From Clostridium cellulovorans 743B (GTDB lineage: Bacteria; Bacillota; Clostridia; Clostridiales; Clostridiaceae), in assembly GCF_000145275.1 (NCBI RefSeq), contig NC_014393.1, positions 682,001 to 746,000 on the forward strand: a stretch of DNA of 64,000 nucleotides, written 5' to 3'. This document shows positions 53,255 to 62,045 of this stretch, in pieces. The notes beneath the pieces are model-generated. The model made no database searches and had not been told where the DNA came from. It worked only from the letters and a program-made list of their open reading frames with translations. Position 1 is the first letter of the stretch, and each line of letters begins with the position of its first letter. A program made the translations under genes and the position numbers.

Positions 53255-53902
53255 ATGAAAATATTTATAGATACAGCTAATGTTGATGAAATTATCGAAG
53301 CTAACGACATGGGAGTTATTTGTGGTGTAACTACAAACCCTTCATTAGTAGCAAAAGAAGGAAAAGACTTTAATGAAGTTATAAAAACTATAGCATCAAT
53401 CGTTGATGGTCCTATAAGTGGAGAAGTTAACAGTGATGATGCAGAAGGTATGATTGTTGAAGGAAGAGAAATAGCTAAAATCCACAAAAACATGGTTGTT
53501 AAAATTCCAATGACTAAAGAAGGTTTAAAAGCAGTTAAAGTTTTAACAGCTGAAGGAATTAAAACTAATGTTACTTTAGTATTTAGTGCTGCTCAAGCAT
53601 TGCTTGCTGCAAACGCAGGAGCAACTTATGTAAGTCCTTTCGTTGGTAGATTAGACGATATCGGAAGCACTGGTATGGAGCTTATAGAAAAAATTGCTTA
53701 CATATTTGAAAGACAAGATATAGAAACAGAAATTATTGCAGCTAGCATAAGAAGTTCAATTCACGCAATTGAAGCAGCAGAAGCTGGAGCACACATTGCT
53801 ACAATTCCTTATGGAGTGTTAATGAACATGGCTAAACACCCATTAACAGATTCAGGTATCGAAAGATTTAAAAAAGATTGGGCAGATGCTTTTAATAAAT
53901 AA
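53255..53902 (+). CDS. Transaldolase (short, TalC/FSA type)
   Basis: 215-residue transaldolase of the short class, moving a dihydroxyacetone unit in the pentose phosphate pathway: IFIDTANVDEI, GVTTNPSLVAKEG, Schiff-base Lys83 in NMVVKIPMT, GIKTNVTLVFSAAQA and FVGRLDDIG. It has AGGGG upstream. It lies between xylA and xylB, feeding xylulose-5-phosphate on to glycolysis. Fructose-6-phosphate aldolase activity cannot be excluded, but pentose context favours transaldolase. Confidence 0.93.
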   Translation: MKIFIDTANVDEIIEANDMGVICGVTTNPSLVAKEGKDFNEVIKTIASIVDGPISGEVNSDDAEGMIVEGREIAKIHKNMVVKIPMTKEGLKAVKVLTAEGIKTNVTLVFSAAQALLAANAGATYVSPFVGRLDDIGSTGMELIEKIAYIFERQDIETEIIAASIRSSIHAIEAAEAGAHIATIPYGVLMNMAKHPLTDSGIERFKKDWADAFNK

Positions 53903-53917
53903 TAGGGAGGATTAACT

Positions 53918-55408
53918 ATGAAATTTTTAGGAGTAGATTTAGGAACATCCTCAGTAAAAATCATTATGGTTGATGAAGAAGGAAAGCTTTTAAGTTCAGT
54001 TTCAAAAGAGTATCCTGTAAGTTATCCAAAGAACGGTTGGTCTGAGCAAAATCCAGAAGACTGGTGGAATGGCACTAAAGAAGGTATAAGGGAACTTATG
54101 GAGAAATCCAAGGTTAGTGGCGAAGAAGTTAAAGGCATAGGCTTTAGTGGTCAAATGCACGGACTTGTAATCCTAGATAAAGATAATAATGTATTGAGAC
54201 CTGCAATTCTTTGGAATGATCAAAGAACTCAAGAAGAGTGTGATTATTTAAATAATGAAATTGGACAGGAAAAGATATCAAAGTATACTGGAAATAAAGC
54301 TTTAACTGGCTTCACAGCTCCTAAGGTTTTATGGGTTAGAAAACACGAAAAAGAAATTTTCGATAAAATTGCTCATATTTTATTACCTAAAGACTACATC
54401 AGATTTAAATTGACAGGAGAATTTGCTTCTGAAGTTTCTGATGCTTCTGGTACACTTTTCTTTGATGTTGAAAATAGACAATGGTCAAAGGAAATGATGG
54501 ATATCCTAGGAATAAAGGAAGAACAACTTCCAAAGATGTATGAATCTTGGGAAGTTACAGGTAAGGTTACTAAAGAAGTAGCAGAATACATTGGTGTGTC
54601 ATCAGAAACTGTTGTAGTTGGTGGTGGCGGAGACCAAGCTGCTGGTGCTATTGGTACTGGTACAGTTGATGCTGGAATTCTTTCAGTAGCGCTTGGAACT
54701 TCAGGAGTAGTATTTGCGTCAAGTGATAGTTATGCTGTAGATGATGAAAATACTCTTCATAGTTTCTGTCATGGAAACGGAAAATATCATCAGATGGGAG
54801 TTATGTTATCAGCTGCATCATCATTAAAATGGTGGGTTGAAGAAATAAACGAAGACTCTAAAGATTTTAATAAGTTACTTGCTGATGCAGAAAAATCTAC
54901 AGTTGGTAGCAATGGAGTTATATTCCTTCCATATTTAACTGGAGAAAGAACTCCATATAGTGACCCTAATGCAAAGGGTGTTTTCTTTGGGCTGAATATC
55001 ACAACTAAAAGAGAAGATATGACAAGAGCTGTATTAGAAGGGGTAGCATTTGGACTTCGTGATTCTCTTGAAATATTAAAGAGTCTTAATGTTCCAATAG
55101 AAGAAGTAAGAGTAAGCGGTGGTGGAGCTCAAAGTCCTCTTTGGAAACAAATCTTAGCTGATGTATTTAATGTTAAGGTTTCAATGATTAATTCAAAAGA
55201 AGGTCCAGCTTATGGAGCTGCTATATTAGCTATTGTTGGCTGTGGTGTTTATCCTACTGTTGATGAAGCTTGTAAGAACTTAATTAAGGTAACAGAGACT
55301 GTTCATCCTATAGCTGAAAATGTAGCAAAATATGAAAAACCATATGAAGTATATAGAAAGCTTTATCCAGCACTTAAGGATTCTTTTAAAGCAATAAATA
55401 ATATTTAA
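53918..55408 (+). CDS. xylB: Xylulokinase
   Basis: Phosphorylates D-xylulose to xylulose-5-phosphate. 496 residues, FGGY kinase fold: FLGVDLGTSSVKIIMVDEEG (phosphate-1), WSEQNPEDWW, GIGFSGQMHGLV (substrate contacts), AILWNDQRT, GGGGDQAAGAIGTG (ATP loop), LPYLTGERTPYSDPNA and RVSGGGAQSPLWKQILADV. The start is preceded by GGGAGG and lies 15 bases after the transaldolase stop, so the genes form one transcript. A bidirectional terminator follows. Confidence 0.96.
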   Translation: MKFLGVDLGTSSVKIIMVDEEGKLLSSVSKEYPVSYPKNGWSEQNPEDWWNGTKEGIRELMEKSKVSGEEVKGIGFSGQMHGLVILDKDNNVLRPAILWNDQRTQEECDYLNNEIGQEKISKYTGNKALTGFTAPKVLWVRKHEKEIFDKIAHILLPKDYIRFKLTGEFASEVSDASGTLFFDVENRQWSKEMMDILGIKEEQLPKMYESWEVTGKVTKEVAEYIGVSSETVVVGGGGDQAAGAIGTGTVDAGILSVALGTSGVVFASSDSYAVDDENTLHSFCHGNGKYHQMGVMLSAASSLKWWVEEINEDSKDFNKLLADAEKSTVGSNGVIFLPYLTGERTPYSDPNAKGVFFGLNITTKREDMTRAVLEGVAFGLRDSLEILKSLNVPIEEVRVSGGGAQSPLWKQILADVFNVKVSMINSKEGPAYGAAILAIVGCGVYPTVDEACKNLIKVTETVHPIAENVAKYEKPYEVYRKLYPALKDSFKAINNI

Positions 55409-55414
55409 GAACAT

Positions 55415-55456
55415 AAAATAGCTATAGCACAAAGTTAATTATGCTATAGCTATTTT
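55415..55456. terminator. Bidirectional terminator, xylB / msrA
   Basis: A 15-bp stem (55415-55429 with 55442-55456), 12-nt loop, between convergent genes. Confidence 0.9.
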
Positions 55457-55459
55457 AAA

Positions 55460-55933
55460 TTAATCTAATTTTATATGACAGTAACCATTTGGATTTTTCT
55501 TAAGATAATCTTGATGATACTCTTCAGCAATGTAAAAGTTTTTTAATAGATCTACTTCAGTAACAACTTTTTCATCGTATTGCTTTTGGATTTCTTCCTT
55601 GCTTTTAAGTAAGATTTCTTTATCTTCTTCTTGTTTATAATATAATCCAGTTCTATATTGGCTACCAATATCATTGCCTTGACGGTTTAGGTAAGTTGGT
55701 TCTATTATACTCCAATATTGTTCAAGAAGAGCATCTAAAGGAAGAACAGCTTCATCATATTTTATGTAACATGCTTCTGCAAAACCAGTGTTGTTTTTGC
55801 AAACGTCCTCATAGGTAGGATTTTCAGTAACTCCATTTGCATAGCCTACTTCTGTATCTAAAATACCAGGAATTCTTGAGAAAAATTCTTCAACACCCCA
55901 AAAACAGCCTCCAGCTACTATTATTTCTTTCAT
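55460..55933 (-). CDS. msrA: Peptide methionine-S-sulfoxide reductase
   Basis: Repairs the S-epimer of methionine sulfoxide in oxidised proteins. 157 residues from the ATG at 55933 (GAGGTG six bases upstream; the GTG at 55942 is part of that site). The active site is GGCFWGVEEFF with catalytic Cys10, then EVGYANG, NPTYEDVC, EQYWSIIEPT, GNDIGSQYR and EEYHQDYL. No fused MsrB domain. Monocistronic and unrelated to the pentose genes on either side. Confidence 0.95.
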   Translation of the reverse strand: MKEIIVAGGCFWGVEEFFSRIPGILDTEVGYANGVTENPTYEDVCKNNTGFAEACYIKYDEAVLPLDALLEQYWSIIEPTYLNRQGNDIGSQYRTGLYYKQEEDKEILLKSKEEIQKQYDEKVVTEVDLLKNFYIAEEYHQDYLKKNPNGYCHIKLD

Positions 55934-56030
55934 AATATTCACCTCTTAATCATTTGTATATACTATAATATTTTATAGTTAAATTCATGGTTATTACAAT
56001 AGTATTATGAGATAATTTTAGTTCATTATG

Positions 56031-56065
56031 ATATCTTAAGAAATTAAGATATACTTGAAAGTATA
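56031..56065. promoter_or_regulatory. Two adjacent inverted repeats upstream of ROK gene
   Basis: ATATCTTAA-GAAA-TTAAGATAT (56031-56052) and TATACTT-GA-AAGTATA (56050-56065) overlap by three bases. The second shares ATACTT/AAGTAT with the xylA inverted repeat, consistent with autoregulation by the ROK protein. Confidence 0.5.
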
Positions 56066-56157
56066 AAGTAAAATTAAAAAATATCTCTATATGCAAATTA
56101 TTATAAGTATATAGTATAATAATATGTCGTAAAAAGTAAAAGTAAGTGGTGAGAAAT

Positions 56158-57330
56158 TTGACAAAAATAAAAAAGTTAGATCAAGAAACTATAAAAAAAA
56201 TTAATCAAAATAATGTATTGTATCTTCTTTATAGACATGATCAATTAACAAAGCATGATATTGCAAAGAAACTAGGAATTAGTATTCCAACAGTTGTTAC
56301 AAATATAAATGAACTTATAGAACTTGGATTTGTGGAAGAAGCTGGAGTTGGAAAATCTACTGGCGGTAGAAAACCAGTTATAGTGAAATTTTTACCGGAT
56401 TCTAGATACTCAATGGGAGTGGTTATAACAAAGGATTACGTGAGAATGGTTTTAACTAACTTACACTTTGAAATAATAAAGGAAGTCTCTATTAGTATAG
56501 ATGAAGAACTACAATCTATTGACTATATAATAGAAGCTGTAAAAGAGTTTCAAAAAAATGTTTGTGAGGAACTATCTATTGATGAAAATAAGATTCTTGG
56601 TATAGGTTTTTCACTTCCAGGTACTGTGAATGAAAAAACTCTTATCTTAGAAAATGCTATTAATCTAGGAATTAAGAACATTGATTTCAAAAATTACGAT
56701 TTTAATTGTCCAGTATATATTGAAAATGAAGCTAACGCATCAGCTTATGCTGAATATTTTGTATATCCAGATAAGAGTAATAGTAAGCTGATTTTTGTGT
56801 CTATTACAGAAGGTATAGGTACGGGAATAGTATTTAATAGCTTACTGTATAAAGGAGCAAATAAGCGTGCTGGTGAGTGGGGGCATATGACTATTGTAAA
56901 GGATGGTAAGAGTTGTGCCTGCGGTAAAAATGGTTGTTGGGAAGTTTACGCATCTTCAAAAGCACTATTAAAAACATATAATAAAGATACTGGATTGAAG
57001 AGAAGAAATATTAGTGAAATATTCATGGAACTTGATGAAGATTATAAAACTCAAAAAGTGGTAGATGAGTATTTAGAGTATTTGGCAGAAGGAATTAAAA
57101 ATATAATTCTTATTATGGATCCAGATAAAATAGTAATTGGCGGGGAAATAGCCTTTTATGAGGATTATATAAAGGAAGCATTGAATGAAAAAGTGTATAA
57201 ACCAAATGCTTTCTTTACAGCGAAGGATTGCAAGATTGAGTTTACAAAATTAAAGGCTAATGCTTCCGTGATAGGAGCTGCATTGTTGCCTGTAATGCCT
57301 TTATTTTTTAATAACAATATAACTATATAG
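56158..57330 (+). CDS. xylR: ROK-family transcriptional regulator, XylR-like
   Basis: Sugar-responsive repressor, about 390 residues. Winged helix at about 10-70 (VLYLLYRHDQLTKHDIAKKL, ISIPTVVTNINELI), then a sugar-kinase-like ROK domain: GIGFSLPGTV, IENEANASAYAE, ITEGIGTGIVFN, EWGHMTIV and the zinc motif CACGKNGCWE. The best start is a TTG at 56158 behind GGTGAG; GTG at 56146 is the upstream alternative. Its place next to the xyl genes and the class of regulator support XylR function; the symbol is by role, not by direct proof. Confidence 0.86.
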   Translation: MTKIKKLDQETIKKINQNNVLYLLYRHDQLTKHDIAKKLGISIPTVVTNINELIELGFVEEAGVGKSTGGRKPVIVKFLPDSRYSMGVVITKDYVRMVLTNLHFEIIKEVSISIDEELQSIDYIIEAVKEFQKNVCEELSIDENKILGIGFSLPGTVNEKTLILENAINLGIKNIDFKNYDFNCPVYIENEANASAYAEYFVYPDKSNSKLIFVSITEGIGTGIVFNSLLYKGANKRAGEWGHMTIVKDGKSCACGKNGCWEVYASSKALLKTYNKDTGLKRRNISEIFMELDEDYKTQKVVDEYLEYLAEGIKNIILIMDPDKIVIGGEIAFYEDYIKEALNEKVYKPNAFFTAKDCKIEFTKLKANASVIGAALLPVMPLFFNNNITI

Positions 57331-57506
57331 GTTACATTATTTAAGCTTCATCAAGATTCTAGGGAAGTATTGAAAACTCAATGTATTTTAAGTAGAATTT
57401 TTTACTGTAATTTCATCAAAGCTTTATAGACATATTGAGAAATCAATATAACCTATGGGGATTTTTTATCAAGGATTATATATGATTTTAATATTTGGTT
57501 GATTAC

Positions 57507-57545
57507 AAAAGACTCTTAAGTTACCAAAAACTTAAGAGTCTTTAT
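57507..57545. terminator. Bidirectional terminator, xylR / degV
   Basis: A 15-bp perfect stem (57508-57522 with 57529-57543), 6-nt loop, between convergent genes. Confidence 0.9.
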
Positions 57546-57567
57546 GGAATATCTATTTAATAATTTC

Positions 57568-58437
57568 TTAAGATCTGTTATCTCCGATGAAAAATAATGC
57601 CACAGTTCCTGGTCCAGAATGAGCTCCGACAGCAGCACTTATTGGATTTATGATTACGTTTTTAACTTTATGATCTTTTAATATTAATGCTTTTAGCATT
57701 TCAGCATCTTCTATACAATCACCATGACTAATAAAAATAGTTTGTATTGAACTATTAATAATTTTTTCTTTAAGTTTTTCATGTAAAAATCTAATAGACT
57801 TTTTTCTTCCTTGAACCTTCGATATAGGTATAAGTTTACCATCATCATCAACATGGAGAATTGGTTTTATATTAAGTAATGTCCCTATAGTAGCAGCAGT
57901 TGAAGAAACTCTGCCACCTCTTTTTAAATGATTTAAATCATCTACAGTAAACCAATGGTTAACCTTAGGAATAGTGTCATTTATCCATTTTACAATTTCT
58001 GAAGAAGAAGCTCCAGTTTTAAGCATTTCCGAAGCATAGTATACCAAGAGGCCTTCACCTAAAGAAGCAGCTTTTGTATCAATGATTTCTATATTGGCTT
58101 CTGGATTATCCTCTAAAATCATGTTTTTGGCTATAATGGAACTGTTAATACAACCACTAAGGGAAGAAGAAAATCCAATGTATATAACATGATAGCCATC
58201 ATCTATCCATTTTTCAAATTCTTCTAGAAAACAATTAACATTAATTTGTGAGGTTGTTGCAGTTTCGCCTGACCTCATTTTATCATAGAAAGCTTTAGAA
58301 TCAAAAGTTTCACCTAGATCATCAAAGAATTCTTGTCCTTTTAGAAAAACACTAAGTTTTAAAAGTTGGATATTTGAACTTCGTATATATTCTAATGGAA
58401 GATCACAACAGGAGTCAGTGATCAAAATAGTCTTCAA
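57568..58437 (-). CDS. DegV-family fatty-acid-binding protein
   Basis: About 290 residues. KTILITDSCCDLPLEYI at the N-terminus, TSQIN, VIYIGFSSSLSGC, VDDLNHLKRGGRVSS and GPGTVALFF at the end are DegV motifs. Firmicute members bind fatty acids and serve as FakB carriers for a fatty-acid kinase (family knowledge). The TTG at 58437 has AAGGAG eight bases upstream; the longer frame from the ATG at 58455 has no site. Monocistronic; no fakA gene here. Confidence 0.9.
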   Translation of the reverse strand: MKTILITDSCCDLPLEYIRSSNIQLLKLSVFLKGQEFFDDLGETFDSKAFYDKMRSGETATTSQINVNCFLEEFEKWIDDGYHVIYIGFSSSLSGCINSSIIAKNMILEDNPEANIEIIDTKAASLGEGLLVYYASEMLKTGASSSEIVKWINDTIPKVNHWFTVDDLNHLKRGGRVSSTAATIGTLLNIKPILHVDDDGKLIPISKVQGRKKSIRFLHEKLKEKIINSSIQTIFISHGDCIEDAEMLKALILKDHKVKNVIINPISAAVGAHSGPGTVALFFIGDNRS

Positions 58438-58640
58438 ATTATCAACTCCTTCCATATATTATAATATAATGTATATTCTTCATAATCATAACATATAAGA
58501 GGAGAAGAATAAATTAATATTAAGTTTAGTTCCTTAATTGTAAAATGAAAATCCATGATATTAGGCTTGTTTCTAGTAGGATTAATATAGTTTGTATTGA
58601 TAAAGGGTGTATAGATTTTTCCTTTACAAATAGTAATGCT

Positions 58641-58677
58641 AGAAGACTAATCAATGTTAATGGTTGGTCTTCTTTTG
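58641..58677 (+). terminator. Terminator upstream of the IS30 transposase
   Basis: AGAAGACTAATCA (58641-58653) pairs with TGGTTGGTCTTCT (58661-58673) using two wobbles, followed by TTTTG. It could shield the transposase from outside transcription. Confidence 0.7.
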
Positions 58678-58745
58678 TTTGATGATTGAAATAGTTTAAC
58701 ATGATTGCTATCCTTGTTATGCTGGTGGCGGATAAGGAGATAATC

Positions 58746-60053
58746 ATGTCTAAATATTTAACTTACGAAGAACGCCTTGATATTCAGGCGTGTTTAAAAG
58801 AAAATCTTTCTTTTGGAGCAATTGGCAAGATAGTTAAGAAAGATCGTACTACTATCGCCAAGGAGATAAAAAAGCATGCAACTGAAATAAAAACTGGATA
58901 CAGTGGGTGGCCATACAATACCTGTAAACGCCGCTCAAGCTGCAAACTAAAACGTATATGCAAAAAAGAAGAGTGTACTCATCCTTCAGCACAGTACTGT
59001 AAGATTTGTCGCAACTGCAATGATCTTTGTTCAGAGTTTGAAGAAGAAATCTGTTCAAGTAGTTTTAAACCACCTTATGTTTGTAATGGGTGTGGACAGC
59101 TTAACAGATGTACTCTTAAAAAAATGATGTATTATGCAGATGATGCCCAGACCGCCTTTGAAGAAAACATATCAGATGCAAGGAGTGGAATTCTCTCAAG
59201 TGAAGCGGAGCTTGCAAGACTGAATACTTTGATTTCACCACTGATTAAACAAGGTCAATCGATACACCAGATATATATCGATCATATAAATGAGCTCATG
59301 TGTAGTGAAAAGACACTCTATAACTACATAGATGCATGCCTCTTTGATGTACGAAACATTGACTTACCACGCAAGGTAAAATATCGACCACGCTACAAGA
59401 AATCAGAATTCAAAGTTGATAAAGGATGCCGTATAGGCCGGAATTACAAAGATTTTCAAGCCTTTATGGAAAAGAATCCAGAGCTTTCTATTGTACAAAT
59501 GGATTCCGTTATAGGAAGCAAAGGTGGAAATGTCCTATTAACCATTCACTTTGTGAATACTAGTCTTATGTTGGCGTTCGTGCGTGATTCAAATACCTCA
59601 CAGTCGGTTATTGATGTTTTTGAACATATTTATCAGGTAATAGGAAAAACAGAGTTTAAGAATTTGTTTCCAGTCATCCTTACGGATAATGGCAGTGAGT
59701 TCTCCAATCCGAAAGCCATTGAATTTGGACCTGATGGACTTAGAAGAACTTATGTGTTTTATTGTGATCCAAGCAGCCCTTATCAAAAGGGCTCCATAGA
59801 GGTAAATCATGAGTTAGTTCGAAGAATTCTCCCTAAAGGGACTACTTTTGAGCTTTTAGACCAAAAAGACATATGTCTTATGATGAACCATATAAATTCA
59901 TACAAAAGAAAAAAGCTGAACAACAGGAGTCCATTCCAGGCGTTCAGCTTTTACTATGGAGAAGATTTACTACACAGGTTAGATTGTTTCTCAGTAGCAG
60001 CTGAGGAAATCATTCTAAAACCAGCACTTCTCAAAAAAATAACATATAAATAA
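58746..60053 (+). mobile_element. IS30-family transposase
   Basis: 435 residues from the ATG at 58746 (AAGGAG upstream). N-terminal helix-turn-helix (LTYEERLDIQACLKENLSFG, KDRTTIAKEI), a cysteine-rich region (CKLKRICKKEEC, CKICRNC, CNGCGQLNRC) typical of clostridial IS30 members, then the DDE integrase domain: first D in VQMDSVIGS, second in PVILTDNGSEFSNP, E in SSPYQKGSIEVNHE. No frameshift or stop, so it looks intact. I could not identify convincing terminal inverted repeats. The next 300 bp contain degenerate 20-bp repeats that may belong to another element. Confidence 0.92.
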
Positions 60054-60596
60054 GTAGTGGCTACCGGCAAACCTTACCTTATATATGACTACAGCAGGGG
60101 TGGATTTTCCGATTACAAAAAATCGACCGAAGATCGACCTTCTATTTGGCATGCACTTTTTTAAATGTCAGTAAGATAATTATAGCAAAATTCCTGAAAA
60201 AACAGTATGTTAACCGGGATTTTGGATTACAAAATTGGATATTTGTTTTCAAAATGGGACTTTCGCTTACAAAAGGAGAACTTCATTTTCAAAATGGGAT
60301 TCTTGGGCTACAAATGGGAAACTCGTGTTACAATTCACCATTAAGTTTAGTTTTTTTACATTTTAGGTTATATATTTTTAAAGAAATATATTTTATATGG
60401 TGTAAAATATATATAAACATATTATATGATCGATTCTTTTCATTCTTAAAAAGTTATTCTAAAATTTAATTTTAGCGTTAAAGGTAGATAAATTAAATAA
60501 ATTGACCTATAAATGTAGTGAAAAAATATAGGTATACCAAAAAAAAACCTATGATATAATTAAATTTAATAGCATATTAAGCTAGGAGGAGATTCT
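60054..60596. other. Gap after IS30, with repeat array
   Basis: Contains the 20-bp repeat array and, before the next gene, a TATAAT at 60555-60560 with ATAGGT/ACCTAT symmetry nearby. A 107-codon plus-strand frame (60146-60469) crosses the array and has no ribosome site or domain, so I do not count it as a gene. Confidence 0.6.
60101..60334 (+). repeat. Degenerate 20-bp repeat array (seven units)
   Basis: Unit pattern TGGGA, about nine variable bases, then T(T/A)CAAAA. Units: 60101-60120 alone, then six contiguous at exactly 20 bp: 60215-60234, 60235-60254, 60255-60274, 60275-60294, 60295-60314 and 60315-60334. Ends are conserved and the middle varies. This resembles the multiple transposase-binding repeats at IS21-type termini, but no IS21 genes are present. 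Confidence 0.75.
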
Positions 60597-61214
60597 ATGG
60601 AATTTAAAAATATGTCGTTTAAGAAAAAACGGGAGCATATATGGGAATATTATAAACTACATATATTTGCAGTTATATTTGCAATTGTTTTTGTATCTTA
60701 TATTATATACGATAAAACTCACACAAAAGAAATAATCGGAAATATTACTATATTATCAAATCAAGTATTAGATGATAAAAGAATTGATCTGCAAGAAGAA
60801 ATGAACAAGGTCGTAGTAGCAAATTCAAAAAAACAACAAGTGGATATAGGTGTATATCCGATTGAAAGTACAGGAGAAAATGTATCACAATATATAAGTA
60901 AATTGCAAGTTCAAATAGCCACTGGTGAAATCGATTTAATCATTTCAAATAAGACTTTTTATAATGAATTGTTAAAGAGTGAAGTTCTTTTAAAACTTGA
61001 TGATTTAGAAGAACTTGATTTTAGTACCATAGGTAATAAGTTGATAAAAGGCACAACTTCTTCAGGTGAAGGAACTTATGCAATAAATGCTGAAGGTAAT
61101 GAATATTTGAAAACTATGAATATTGATAGTAGGGATAAGGTGTTTGCTATAATATCAACTTCAAATCGAAAGGAAGAGGCCACTAAAATGTTAAAGTGGT
61201 TTTTAGAGCAGTAA
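60597..61214 (+). CDS. Membrane-anchored extracellular protein, YesL partner
   Basis: 205 residues. One transmembrane helix (HIFAVIFAIVFVSYIIYD, about 22-39) preceded by a positive cytosolic tip, then an external domain with periplasmic-binding-protein-like features (VQIATGEIDLIISNKTFYNEL, LLKLDDLEELD, AEGNEYLKTMNI). It begins after AGGAGG and lies 23 bases before a yesL-like gene, so they share a transcript. Small proteins of this type often precede DUF624 proteins in Clostridia; function unknown. Confidence 0.72.
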   Translation: MEFKNMSFKKKREHIWEYYKLHIFAVIFAIVFVSYIIYDKTHTKEIIGNITILSNQVLDDKRIDLQEEMNKVVVANSKKQQVDIGVYPIESTGENVSQYISKLQVQIATGEIDLIISNKTFYNELLKSEVLLKLDDLEELDFSTIGNKLIKGTTSSGEGTYAINAEGNEYLKTMNIDSRDKVFAIISTSNRKEEATKMLKWFLEQ

Positions 61215-61237
61215 TTATTAAAATAGGGGTGTAAACG

Positions 61238-61921
61238 ATGGAGAGTAAAAGAGGTTTTTTTAATGGTGCGGTATATAAGATTTGTAATTATGTTTGGTGG
61301 TTTCTTTTAGCTAATGCATATTTTGTAATTGTAAATATACCTATGATTATAAATATATTTGCACTAGGAAACACAGAAGTAACTGGAATAAATGTTTTTC
61401 TTTTTATATGCCTAATTCCTTTAGGACCAGCTTTTTCAGCTATGTTCACAGTTATGGGTAAATTGGTAAGGGATAAGGAAGTAAATGTTACTAAAGAATT
61501 TTTCAAAGGTTATAAGAGGAATTTCTGGGAGTCATTATTCTTTTGGCTTTTTCAATTAGTTGTGTTAAGCGTTATTTATATAGATTTGCTTTATTTAAAT
61601 ACTACAGAATTACCTGTTATATTTAAATATCTTATAATGGCAGCAGCTTTTATCATTGGTTCTATTGGGTTATATGCATTTCCTATTATATCAAGATTTT
61701 ATTTAAAAGTATCTGATGTTATAAAGTTATCAATTAAATACACTTTCAAAAGATTTGATATTACAATGCTGAATTGGTTAACTATAGTAGCTATTTTTCT
61801 AGTACTTACAAGAGTTAATAATGTTTTGTTCTTATTTGCAACATCAATTGCAGGATATCTTATAATGTACTATGAAGTTAAGGTTTTAGATAAGATAGAG
61901 GAAGAATTATCAGCTGAATAA
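61238..61921 (+). CDS. YesL/DUF624-family membrane protein
   Basis: 227 residues with five to six hydrophobic helices (about 19-42, 55-75, 100-122, 130-152, 180-200, 205-215). VYKICNYVWWFLLANAYFVI, IPLGPAFSAMFTVMGKLVRD and EFFKGYKRNFWESLFFWLFQ match DUF624. The family is often found with sugar ABC transporters; here its partner is the single-helix protein just upstream. GGGG-type site upstream of the ATG. A terminator-like hairpin follows at 61994-62037. Confidence 0.86.
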   Translation: MESKRGFFNGAVYKICNYVWWFLLANAYFVIVNIPMIINIFALGNTEVTGINVFLFICLIPLGPAFSAMFTVMGKLVRDKEVNVTKEFFKGYKRNFWESLFFWLFQLVVLSVIYIDLLYLNTTELPVIFKYLIMAAAFIIGSIGLYAFPIISRFYLKVSDVIKLSIKYTFKRFDITMLNWLTIVAIFLVLTRVNNVLFLFATSIAGYLIMYYEVKVLDKIEEELSAE

Positions 61922-61993
61922 TTTCTTGTTAATGATAAGTTTAGCAAGTTTTCACTTAATAGCTTCACTAATAAATTGATTCTGTAATTTAAA

Positions 61994-62040
61994 AAGGGCT
62001 ATCTCTAATTCATAAAAATGAAATAGGGATAGCTCTTAAT
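61994..62040. terminator. Bidirectional terminator, yesL / TPR gene
   Basis: A long imperfect stem (61994-62013 with 62018-62037), G-T wobbles, 4-nt loop, A-rich left flank. Confidence 0.85.
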
Positions 62041-62045
62041 TTGTT

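Noticed and set aside
58525..60130. Terminal inverted repeats of the IS30 element
   Set aside because: A weak match (GCTGGTGGC near 58720 to GCCGGTAGC on the other strand near 60065) is too short and partial to define element ends.
60101..60334. Possible CRISPR array
   Set aside because: The 20-bp units are contiguous and degenerate with no unique spacers, and no cas genes are present.
60146..60469. 107-codon plus-strand open frame after the IS30 gene
   Set aside because: It crosses the 20-bp repeat array, has no ribosome binding site, no recognisable domain and an odd composition dictated by the repeats.
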